A program made the translations under genes and the position numbers. This document shows positions 8,068 through 13,124 of a stretch of DNA of 13,124 nt, in pieces. The number at the start of each line of letters is the position of its first letter. Position 1 is the first letter of the stretch. The notes below the pieces were generated by a model. The model searched no databases. It was not told the origin of the DNA and saw only the letters and a program-made list of their open reading frames with translations. This DNA comes from Propionibacterium sp. (lineage in GTDB: Bacteria > Actinomycetota > Actinomycetes > Propionibacteriales > Propionibacteriaceae), in the NCBI GenBank assembly GCA_022837595.1, contig JALHFX010000026.1:56003-69126 (forward strand), given 5' to 3'.

Positions 8068-8480
8068 GGACGAGTCGACCGGGTGATCGCGGCGCAAGCT
8101 GAGGAAAGTCCGGGCTCCACAGGGCAGGGTGGTGGGTAACACCCACCCGGGGTGACCCGCGGGAAAGTGCCACAGAAAACAAACCGCCCAGATACCGCTT
8201 CCTCTCGGGATGTAGGTCTGGGTAAGGGTGAAACGGCGTGTGTAAGAGACCACCGCGCGGCTGGTGACAGTCGTGGCACGGCAAACCCCACTCGGAGCAA
8301 GACCAAGAAGGCGTCTTCGGGCGCCTGCGGAAGTGATCGAGGGCTGCCCGCCTGAGCTTCCGGGTAGGTCGCACGGCTGGGTCGAAAGGCCCAGCCGAAG
8401 GCCACCAGCAATGGGGGTCGCAGATAGATGATCACCGCTCCATTCGGAGTACAGAATCCGGCTTATAGGTCGACTCGTCC
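8068..8480 (+). ncRNA. rnpB: RNase P RNA, bacterial class A
   Basis: This is the catalytic RNA that removes 5' leaders from tRNA precursors, working with the RnpA protein. The universally conserved 5' core GAGGAAAGTCCGGGCTCC is at 8101-8118, and the matching 3' core ACAGAATCCGGCTTATAG is at 8451-8468; together they form the P4 region. Other conserved pieces present are ACAGAAAACAAACCGCC (8174-8190) and GGGTGAAACGGCG (8226-8238). The ends are set by helix P1: GGACGAGTCGACC (8068-8080) pairs perfectly with 8468-8480. The length of about 413 nt, and the peripheral stems, fit the high-GC actinobacterial form of class A. Exact ends could differ by a few bases. It lies 25 bp after putA in the same direction, so read-through from putA is possible. 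No clear T-tract terminator follows. Confidence 0.96.
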
Positions 8481-8619
8481 CTCGCCACTTGTTTGACCAG
8501 GGAACCTGTCGCCTAGAAAGGGTCTTAGCCTGGATCGGCCGATGGGCAGCGTCGCGGACGTCCCCAAGCTTGGCCGGCGACCGGCGCCGACCTTCGGTTC
8601 TATCGAGAGGGGATCACCG

Positions 8620-8791
8620 ATGGCGAAGACGATTGATCCGGCGCTGGCGGCGCGGCTTCGGGAGGAGTCCGAGCGGACCCGCGAGGTTGCCTATCCGCCG
8701 GGGGTGTGGCCCGCCCGTCCGAATCGAAGCAAGGTGTACCATGGTTCGCTCATGGATTCTGGACAGGCTCAACCAGGAGATGACTACCTGA
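8620..8791 (+). pseudogene. Frameshifted, deleted antitoxin-like gene remnant
   Basis: The 5' part (ATG 8620, preceded by GAGAGGGG) reads MAKTIDPALAARLREESERT and on to RPNRSKVY in one frame. From about 8733 a second frame continues with MVRSWILDRLNQEMTT and stops at 8791. Those two pieces look like the start and end of one small actinobacterial RHH-type antitoxin-like protein whose middle (typically a VRLSDEE..A..LPASTL region, recalled from family knowledge) is missing. The join at about 8738-8744 combines a deletion with a frame change. In the first frame translation would instead run on to the TGA at 8938-8940, giving a 106-residue protein with an unrelated tail that runs into the MazE start. 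No adjacent toxin partner was recognised in 8792-8900. Family assignment is from memory of similar proteins, so only moderately sure. Confidence 0.5.
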
Positions 8792-8907
8792 CCGAGTTTC
8801 CCTATCTGCCGCTCCTGGCGCGTTCGGAACTTCGCGGGTTGGCCTTCTTGGGGCCGGGCTGGCAGCCGCGTTCTGCGTGGGGGCAGCCTGTGCCTGTTCG
8901 GCGAGCG

Positions 8908-8930
8908 ACCGTTACATGTAACATGACGGT
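8908..8930 (+). promoter_or_regulatory. mazEF promoter/operator, nested palindromes
   Basis: GTTACATGTAAC (8911-8922) is a perfect 12-bp palindrome, and the outer ACCGT (8908-8912) and ACGGT (8926-8930) are also inverse copies. TAACAT at 8919-8924 is a good actinobacterial -10 and ends 6 nt before the antitoxin ATG at 8931, so the transcript is probably leaderless. The palindrome lies on the -10, where a MazE-MazF complex would block transcription. No clear -35 is seen. Confidence 0.6.
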
Positions 8931-9137
8931 ATGGGTGTGAGGGAGCGAGTAGGTGAGTACCGCCATCGGATGCGGGCGCGGGGGTACCGTCCGGTGCAAG
9001 CCTGGGTGCCGGACGTGCGGAGCGAACAGTTTATTCGCGAGGCTCGTCGCCAGTCAGCTCTGATAGCGCGGGTCGACCGCCACAGCGATGACCAGGACTT
9101 CATCGAGGCAGTGTCGGTGGACTGGGGCGAAGAGTGA
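8931..9137 (+). CDS. MazE-type antitoxin, DUF3018 family
   Basis: The protein has 68 residues. Its body, from RVGEYRHRMRARGYRPVQAW through VPDVRSEQFIREARRQSALI, matches the DUF3018 antitoxin pattern (a basic R-x-R-L/M-R-x-x-G-x-RP-x-Q-x-WVPD core), and the acidic C-terminus (DDQDFIEAVSVDWGEE) is typical of the segment that wraps around and blocks the toxin. The N-terminal half is expected to bind the palindrome just upstream. The ATG at 8931 has no ribosome-binding site but lies 6 nt after a -10-like TAACAT, so a leaderless transcript is likely. The TGA overlaps the toxin's GTG by 4 bp. The family assignment is from recognised pattern. Confidence 0.88.
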   Translation: MGVRERVGEYRHRMRARGYRPVQAWVPDVRSEQFIREARRQSALIARVDRHSDDQDFIEAVSVDWGEE

Positions 9138-9460
9138 AACGCGGAGAACTGTGGACGGTGGCTGGCGGGATCTATGCGTCCAAGCCGCGTCCCGCTGTGA
9201 TCGTGCAGGACGATGTCTTCGAGCTGACGGAGTCGGTCACGGTCGCTCCGCTCACCACCACCTTGATTGATGCGCCGCTGCTGCGACTCCGAGTCCCTGC
9301 TGGGGACTTGGTCGGGTTGGTCCAGGATAGCGATGTGATGGTGGATAAGCTGACCACGGTGAGGAGGAGCAATGTCCAGGTCCGGATTGGTCGCTTGTCG
9401 AGTCGGCAAATGGTCGAGTTGGAGCGCCTGATGATGACCTTCCTCGGCATGGCTCGATAA
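9134..9460 (+). CDS. mazF: MazF/PemK-family mRNA interferase toxin
   Basis: This 108-residue protein has the whole MazF fold signature: KRGELWTV at the start, KPRPAVIVQ, the strand SVTVAPLTTT, and GLVQDSDVMVDKLTTVRRSN, in which the S-D-x-x-x-x-DKL-x-T/R pattern is the usual one. MazF proteins are sequence-specific single-strand endoribonucleases that cut mRNA, rRNA or tRNA and arrest growth when the labile antitoxin is lost. The cut site cannot be read from the sequence. Translation starts at GTG 9134, which overlaps the antitoxin stop (GTGA), so it should be made only when the antitoxin is translated. No truncation or missing core motif is seen, so it is probably active. Confidence 0.93.
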   Translation: MKRGELWTVAGGIYASKPRPAVIVQDDVFELTESVTVAPLTTTLIDAPLLRLRVPAGDLVGLVQDSDVMVDKLTTVRRSNVQVRIGRLSSRQMVELERLMMTFLGMAR

Positions 9461-9646
9461 CCGTCGCAAAGGCCCGCCGGAGCATTCTCAAATGCCGCGA
9501 ATGGGGCTACCTGGTGGCATGCCCACCCACTGCCGGCACTGTCCCCGTGCTTGTCAGGCTTATCGCCGCCGGTGGGCCGGGTGGGGGCTTGTCAGGCGTG
9601 CAGAGAGCCTTCAAACGGAGCGCCGGGCCTTGCCGTCCTCGAAGAT
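9461..9646. other. Convergent intergenic region
   Basis: These 186 bp lie between the 3' ends of mazF (+) and the 424-residue gene (-). They hold a small hairpin (GGTGG at 9513-9517 with CCACC at 9523-9527) and a direct repeat of CTTGTCAGGC (9550-9559 and 9589-9598). No gene and no T-rich terminator were seen. Confidence 0.4.
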
Positions 9647-10921
9647 TTAGGGGAGCCCGGCTCGGTCGAACTCGTGCTGCATGCGTGGTCGTCGCCGGTG
9701 AGTGGTACGAAGCTCCGCGATCAACTCGTCAATGGCGGCAGCTTGCTCGCTGCCTTGGGTGAGGACCCGGAGATGTGCAAGCCTCTTGGCGGCGGCCCGA
9801 TAGCGTTTGGCGTCCGCCTGCTCAAGTTCGGCCAGAACCTGCGCGGTGTGGATCGGCACCACAGCGAGCGGGTCGATCGCCTCATAGCGACCCGCAAGCG
9901 TGTCCCACAGCCCTGGCTCGTCGAGGCCCAAGGTGTGCGCGAGTTCCCAGGCCAGCGGCACGTTGTCCAGCGTGTTCAAAGTGAACGACACAGCCTCCCG
10001 GGGATGAGCGGACAGGGCAGTGGTCACGTGTTCGCTGTATTCACCCCACGAAGCCCCTGCACTTTGATGAACGGCGCTGGCGTGGGTGGCGGTGGGCCAT
10101 CGATCGAACACCTCCAGACGGGCCGACAGCTCTTGGTCAGGATGGTGCTCGGCCACGAGGGAACACCAGTGGTGGGCAGCGGCAACCGATTGGTAGCCGC
10201 GGCCGAAGAAGGTAGCGTCACGGGCCCAGTCGATGGCCAGGTCGTACTCGCCGATCTCGGCGAGCGCTTCGGCGGTGTCGGTCAGCCAAGCGGCGACCTG
10301 CCGATCCCTGGCATGGGTGGCGATGATCGCGTCGATGTCACGGTCCCAAACCGCCAGCCGTCGCGCATTCCAGTCCAACACGAACCTCACGTGGCGGCGT
10401 TCTGACTCTTGATCCCAAGCGTCCGGGTCGGTGAGACGCTGTTGCCAGAGGAGCTGCTCCTCCTGCTTGGTGAGTGCCGGGCCGACCTGATCGGCAATCT
10501 CGGCGAGTTTGGCTCGGTACAGCGCCATGCCGCGTTCGCCGAGCGCGGGACCGTAAGCAGCAGGATCCAGGGTGAAGTAGTCCACGACGCTGTCGAACTG
10601 GAAGCCGATCATCCATGCGACGAGCCGGGCAGGCGGCGGGGGTGCGGCGTTGGTCAAGGTGACGTGCAGTTGCAGCAGGTCCTTGATCGCTCCGCCGATG
10701 ATGCCGCTGGAGTCGTCAGCGCGTGCGATCACCTTCAATGCACTGGCCAACGCCCGCTGGGTCACAGCCAAGACCTCACCTGCCGGCTGGGTGTCCGCTG
10801 CGTCTTGAAGCAACGTCACAGCTTGGTGAACCCTGAAGCCGTAGGCGTTGGCTGCACTCCAACGGTGCACGTCGCTGCGGGTCCGCACCAGCGGCAGCAC
10901 CTCGTCGGCAAGTGACACCAT
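9647..10921 (-). CDS. Uncharacterised actinobacterial protein (DUF6880-like?)
   Basis: This 424-residue soluble protein has no signal peptide and no membrane segment. The middle is helical and repeat-like (VAAWLTDTAEALAEIGEYDL, then AIDWARDATFFGRGYQSVAA, with WCSLVAEHHPDQELSARLEVF), suggesting a TPR-type solenoid. Its start (SLADEVLPLVRTRSDVHRWS) and end (ELRTTHRRRPRMQHEFDRAG) match, as I remember it, a family common in actinobacteria that is often encoded next to SWIM zinc-finger proteins and in newer releases named DUF6880; I am unsure of that number. No such neighbour is present here. Function is unknown. I choose ATG 10921 because GGAGG on the minus strand (10929-10933) lies 7 nt upstream; the GTG at 10927 is too close to that site. 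It lies between two toxin-antitoxin pairs with no sign of decay. Confidence 0.82.
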   Translation of the reverse strand: MVSLADEVLPLVRTRSDVHRWSAANAYGFRVHQAVTLLQDAADTQPAGEVLAVTQRALASALKVIARADDSSGIIGGAIKDLLQLHVTLTNAAPPPPARLVAWMIGFQFDSVVDYFTLDPAAYGPALGERGMALYRAKLAEIADQVGPALTKQEEQLLWQQRLTDPDAWDQESERRHVRFVLDWNARRLAVWDRDIDAIIATHARDRQVAAWLTDTAEALAEIGEYDLAIDWARDATFFGRGYQSVAAAHHWCSLVAEHHPDQELSARLEVFDRWPTATHASAVHQSAGASWGEYSEHVTTALSAHPREAVSFTLNTLDNVPLAWELAHTLGLDEPGLWDTLAGRYEAIDPLAVVPIHTAQVLAELEQADAKRYRAAAKRLAHLRVLTQGSEQAAAIDELIAELRTTHRRRPRMQHEFDRAGLP

Positions 10922-10990
10922 CGGCACACCTCCACTGTTTATGGACAGAATCGTCAGTCTGTCACTCGAAGGGGTTCACCACAACCAAGC

Positions 10991-11392
10991 CTAGGTGTAC
11001 CCGGCCAGGACGCTGGCGAAATCACGCACGTTTCTGGTCGCCAGCTGCCGGCCACCTGACAGGCAAATGCCTGCGATCTGGGCGTCCGCCAAGCCCATCG
11101 GGTGACCGGACGACTCAGCGTGAACCAGAATTCGGGCCGTGGCGCTGGCAGCCGCCCTGTCATAGACGGCAATAAGCTCGGCGAAAACGTCCAGCAGCTG
11201 TTGCCACCGCTGTTCCAAGTCGCGCCGGCGGCGCCCAGCGGGGAGGCGGCCCAACCTGCGTTCGATCTCTTCGACGGTGACCACGCAGATGCCCAGGTCG
11301 GCTGCATCGATAGTTTGCGCCCAGGCGAGCACATTGGCATCGGGTTGGTCCCTCATGAACTCCGAGACCACGTTCGTGTCCGCGATGATCAC
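10991..11392 (-). CDS. VapC/FitB-type PIN-domain toxin ribonuclease
   Basis: This 133-residue PIN protein begins IIADTNVVSEFMRDQPD, typical of the FitB branch of VapC. Acidic active-site candidates are all present: Asp5, Glu42 (VTVEEIE), Asp103 (GLADAQIAG) and Asp124 (ATRNVRDF). Such toxins are Mg-dependent ribonucleases, most often cutting tRNA or rRNA, held inactive by the cognate antitoxin. Translation starts at GTG 11392, overlapping the antitoxin TGA at 11389-11391 (GTGA), which implies coupling. It is the second gene of a two-gene minus-strand operon and is followed after 69 bp by the 424-residue gene, also on the minus strand, which may be read through. The length is normal and nothing is missing. 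Confidence 0.94.
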   Translation of the reverse strand: MIIADTNVVSEFMRDQPDANVLAWAQTIDAADLGICVVTVEEIERRLGRLPAGRRRRDLEQRWQQLLDVFAELIAVYDRAAASATARILVHAESSGHPMGLADAQIAGICLSGGRQLATRNVRDFASVLAGYT

Positions 11393-11625
11393 GATAGATC
11401 CACAGATCGTGGCTGGTCGGTGCGCACCGGTGTCGGGAGATCAACCCCACCGACGCCGACAACAGCAGCATGCAGCGCCAAGAGAATGTTCTCCTCGGGC
11501 AGGTCCACCGCGGCGTCCAAGATCGCTCGTACCTCGGCTTCGACCGATCGCCCATGCTTGGCTGCGCGACCGCGTAACCGCGCATGGATTCGCTCATCCA
11601 ACTGCCTGATCGTCAGAGTGCTCAT
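11389..11625 (-). CDS. VapB/FitA-type antitoxin, ribbon-helix-helix
   Basis: The protein has 78 residues. MSTLTIRQLDERIHARLRGR followed by AAKHGRSVEAEVRAIL is the classic FitA ribbon-helix-helix, with a strand for major-groove contact and the GRS-x-E-x-E-x-R-x-IL second helix. The C-terminal part (LPEENILLAL onward) would bind and block the PIN toxin encoded next. The ATG at 11625 is preceded by an ideal AGGAGG (11633-11638) at 7 nt, so upstream in-frame starts such as the one at 11673 are rejected. A -10 TAATCT and -35 CTGACG with a 17-bp spacer lie just upstream, overlapped by an 11-bp palindrome. Autorepression by the VapBC complex is the expected control. Confidence 0.94.
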   Translation of the reverse strand: MSTLTIRQLDERIHARLRGRAAKHGRSVEAEVRAILDAAVDLPEENILLALHAAVVGVGGVDLPTPVRTDQPRSVDLS

Positions 11626-11648
11626 AGCGCGACCTCCTGACAGCAATG

Positions 11649-11686
11649 CTCGCAGCGAGATTAACGTCCTCAAATGCCACCGTCAG
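11649..11686 (-). promoter_or_regulatory. vapBC promoter with operator palindrome
   Basis: On the minus strand CTGACG (11681-11686) and TAATCT (11658-11663) are separated by 17 bp, a plausible -35/-10 pair. CTCGC-A-GCGAG (11649-11659) is a perfect 11-bp palindrome covering the downstream edge of the -10 and the predicted start, the usual place for a VapBC operator. Confidence 0.45.
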
Positions 11687-11729
11687 AGCGGGCGCTGCTT
11701 GGTGTGGTGAGCGGTGGGATCCACTTCTC

Positions 11730-11753
11730 GCGCGATAACAGGCGCGATATCGT
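11730..11753 (+). promoter_or_regulatory. Candidate promoter and repeat before HTH-MNT gene
   Basis: TATCGT at 11748-11753 fits the actinobacterial TAnnnT -10 and ends 6 nt before the GTG at 11760, which suggests a leaderless mRNA. GCGCGATA occurs twice in direct orientation, at 11730-11737 and 11742-11749, a 12-bp period; the second copy overlaps the -10. This pair is a candidate site for the gene's own HTH domain. No convincing -35 was found. Confidence 0.4.
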
Positions 11754-11759
11754 AGGTGT

Positions 11760-12221
11760 GTGAAGGAGCATTCGTTTTCGGAGCGGCTGAAGCTGCGGCG
11801 AACGGCGGCCGGGTTGACCCAGCGTCAACTGGCCGGGTTGTCCGGAGTGAAGCAACCCTTGATCGCGGCGATCGAGCGAGGCACGAGGGTGCCGTCCGAC
11901 GCAGCAAGGAGCGCCTTGGAGCAGGCACTTCAGGTGCGACCCTCGGTGCTCCTGCGCGCCAGGCGTGACGAGGTATTGGCTGCCCTCGCGAGGATCGGGG
12001 CCAATGACCCCTGGGTGTTCGGCTCGGTGGCCCGGGGTGAAGATGACCCTGGTTCTGACCTCGACTTGCTGGTCACCTTCCCGCCCGATGCGGACATCGT
12101 GACGTTGCTGACACTGGAGGAGGAGTTGGCCAAGATCCTCACCGTTCCGGTTGACGTCGTGTCCTCAGGTAGTTCGGGACGCGTCCTCGACCGCGCTCGC
12201 GCTGAGGCAGTGCCGTTGTGA
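11760..12221 (+). CDS. XRE-HTH fused to MNT nucleotidyltransferase, MntA-like antitoxin
   Basis: This 153-residue protein has two domains. Residues 6-60 form a Cro/CI-type helix-turn-helix (SERLKLRRTAAGLTQRQLAG, with VKQPLIAAIERGTRVPS). Residues 75-150 form a minimal nucleotidyltransferase: GS at 88-89, ten residues, then Asp100-Leu-Asp102 (the GSX10DXD motif), and the third metal ligand Asp132 (VPVDVVS). MntA antitoxins of this kind neutralise HepT toxins by transferring AMP onto a tyrosine of the toxin. The fused HTH suggests that this one also represses the operon. It starts at GTG 11760 without a ribosome-binding site, 6 nt after a -10-like TATCGT, so it is probably leaderless. Its TGA overlaps the HepT GTG by 4 bp. 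The catalytic residues are intact. It is divergent from vapBC, with 134 bp between the starts. Confidence 0.9.
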   Translation: MKEHSFSERLKLRRTAAGLTQRQLAGLSGVKQPLIAAIERGTRVPSDAARSALEQALQVRPSVLLRARRDEVLAALARIGANDPWVFGSVARGEDDPGSDLDLLVTFPPDADIVTLLTLEEELAKILTVPVDVVSSGSSGRVLDRARAEAVPL

Positions 12222-12604
12222 GGGGCCCGGCGGAGGGATCGGCCCGCACAGGTGAGGCCGGGGGCGATCGGGACGGACGGGCCGAGCGGCGCCTGGCGGA
12301 TTTGGCGGAGTTCGTGCGAGAAGCCGAATACCTGACCAGCAAGGGTCGGGAGGCCTACCTCGCGGATTCGATGGACGGGGCTCTATTGCGCAATGCCGGC
12401 GAACGGATCCTGATCAAAATCGCCACCGTCGCCGAGAAACTGCCTCAAGCATTCAAGGACGCGCATCCCGACGTGGACTGGCGAGGAATCAACCGCATGC
12501 GGAACCTGGTTGCCCACCACTACGACAGGGGCAGTCACGACCTGGTGTGGGCGGCCCTCAACGTCCGCATCCCCGAACTCGGCACACGACTGTCCCAGGA
12601 CTGA
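12218..12604 (+). CDS. HEPN-domain HepT-like ribonuclease toxin
   Basis: This 128-residue helical protein is of the HEPN DUF86/HepT type. The catalytic RX4HXY motif is complete: Arg95, His100 and Tyr102 in RMRNLVAHHY. Preceding features, ALLRNAGERILIKIATVAEK and the HPDVDWRGIN turn, are also typical. HepT toxins are RNases that are switched off when MntA adenylylates the tyrosine of this motif. The first 25 residues (Gly/Arg/Ala-rich) look unlike the fold and may be a disordered extension; no better in-frame start with a ribosome-binding site is visible. The chosen GTG 12218 gives the GTGA overlap seen in the other pairs. With the preceding HTH-MNT protein it makes a complete two-gene toxin-antitoxin operon. 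A GC-rich hairpin follows at 12645-12671. Confidence 0.92.
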   Translation: MRGPAEGSARTGEAGGDRDGRAERRLADLAEFVREAEYLTSKGREAYLADSMDGALLRNAGERILIKIATVAEKLPQAFKDAHPDVDWRGINRMRNLVAHHYDRGSHDLVWAALNVRIPELGTRLSQD

Positions 12605-12825
12605 GCTACCCACTTGCAGGGGCCCAAACGCCCTCCTTTGCCGCTCCTCGCGCGCTGGCTGCGCGTGAGGATCAGCGCCAGGTTTGTCGGGACGTCTTGG
12701 GTCAGAGTCTGGCGCATACAGACCGCGTCGATGACAGGCGTTCATCAAGGTCCTTGTTGGCTTGTTCTTGCATGATCTGAAGATGGGGCAGGGCGTTTTT
12801 TTGAGGATCTTCGTGCTGTGGCTGC
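12605..12825. other. Intergenic region between two MNT-type loci
   Basis: No gene was seen in these 221 bp. They contain the hairpin at 12645-12671 and a run of seven T (12795-12801) with no stem before it on the plus strand. I looked on the minus strand for a HepT partner of the broken MNT gene and found no RX4HXY-like sequence. Confidence 0.45.
12645..12671. terminator. 11-bp GC-rich hairpin after hepT
   Basis: TCCTCGCGCGC (12645-12655) pairs with 12661-12671 around a 5-nt TGGCT loop, with one G-U wobble. It begins 41 bp after the HepT stop. No T-tract follows, so it is a candidate terminator or RNA-stabilising stem rather than a textbook intrinsic terminator. Confidence 0.45.
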
Positions 12826-13124
12826 TCACAGCGTTACCGCATCAGCGAGAGCTTTGTCGCGGAACTCGGCCCGCAGCACCGTGCCCGGCACCAGATCGAC
12901 CCGGCAGCCGACCGCCGGGCTCACCGCCTGCTCGAGCGCGCCGAGTTACACCAAACTGAGGGGGCGACCCATGGTGAACACCAGGTCGATGTCGGAATCC
13001 GCCCCATCCTCGCCGGCGGCGACCGACCCGAACACGCGAACGTCGCTGCCACAGGCCTCGGCGATCAAACGCTTGACCTCGGCGGCGTGCTTGCGCACCC
13101 GACGACCCAGGGGCGAGGTGCCAT
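12826..13124 (-). pseudogene. Interrupted MntA-like nucleotidyltransferase, 5' end off window
   Basis: Read on the minus strand from the window edge, the frame gives RKHAAEVKRLIAEACGSDVR, then VFGSVAAGEDGADSDIDLVF with an intact GSX10DXD motif, then TMGRPLSLV and a TAA at 12946-12948. The same frame continues as LGALEQAVSPAVGCRVDLVP (carrying the third metal-binding Asp) and ends at TGA 12826-12828. Because homology-like sequence resumes in the same frame directly after the TAA, a point nonsense mutation is likely. The truncated product would lack the third catalytic Asp and should be inactive. The start codon probably lies beyond position 13124; the ATG at 13122-13124 is in the wrong frame. 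This copy lacks any visible HepT partner downstream. Confidence 0.8.

Noticed and set aside
6864..8435. A 523-codon open frame on the minus strand across the end of putA and rnpB.
   Set aside because: It lies antisense to the complete, well-matched putA and then crosses the conserved RNase P RNA. Its residues are Arg/Pro/Ser-rich without any recognisable domain, as expected for an antisense shadow in high-GC DNA.
8542..8940. A 132-codon frame read as one intact hypothetical gene.
   Set aside because: The better start is ATG 8620, and sequence in the next frame (MVRSWILDRLNQ) looks like the proper C-terminus of the same protein. I treat it as a frameshifted remnant.
9551..10405. A 284-codon plus-strand open frame.
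   Set aside because: It is antisense to the 424-residue minus-strand gene, which has a good ribosome-binding site and family-like ends. The plus frame looks like a shadow (Gly/Val/Arg-rich, no motif).
12795..12801. An intrinsic terminator at the seven-T run.
   Set aside because: I found no stem-loop directly before it on the plus strand, and the stem at 12645-12671 is over 120 bp away.

Overview
The window is high-GC, with GC-rich third codon positions. It carries a PutA of the long type without a DNA-binding domain, a C4 zinc-ribbon coiled-coil protein of the kind conserved in Actinobacteria, a bacterial class A RNase P RNA, and several GTG starts and apparently leaderless antitoxin genes. 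All of this points to an actinobacterium. A member of the Propionibacteriales is my best guess, but the sequence does not prove it.

Layout. Positions 1-1127 hold no intact gene I can recognise. They contain two striking inverted repeats (166-197 and 282-367) and short broken protein-like stretches, so this looks like a decayed or mobile-element-scarred segment. From 1128 the window is ordinary chromosome: a zinc-ribbon/coiled-coil protein (1128-1868, +), a MarR repressor (1957-2397, -) divergent from an ABC half-transporter exporter (2499-4325, +) with operator-like repeats between them, a 1186-residue bifunctional proline-catabolic PutA (4482-8042, +), and 25 bp further on rnpB, the RNase P RNA (8068-8480, +), closed by a perfect 13-bp P1 helix.

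After rnpB the character changes. Positions 8620-13124 are an accessory block dominated by toxin-antitoxin genes: a frameshifted, internally deleted antitoxin-like remnant (8620-8791), a MazEF pair with a DUF3018-type antitoxin (8931-9460), a 424-residue actinobacterial protein of unknown function on the minus strand (9647-10921), a FitAB/VapBC pair on the minus strand (10991-11625), a divergent HTH-nucleotidyltransferase/HEPN pair of MntA-HepT type (11760-12604), and a second MntA-like gene on the minus strand that is interrupted by an in-frame stop and runs off the window end (12826-13124).

In all three intact pairs the second gene begins with a GTG that overlaps the antitoxin TGA (GTGA, 4 bp), which implies translational coupling. 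Palindromes sit on the promoters of the MazEF and VapBC pairs, as expected for autorepression. The most interesting parts are the fused XRE-MNT antitoxin with HepT, the regulatory region it shares with VapBC, and the debris of two further antitoxin-like genes in the same 4.5 kb.
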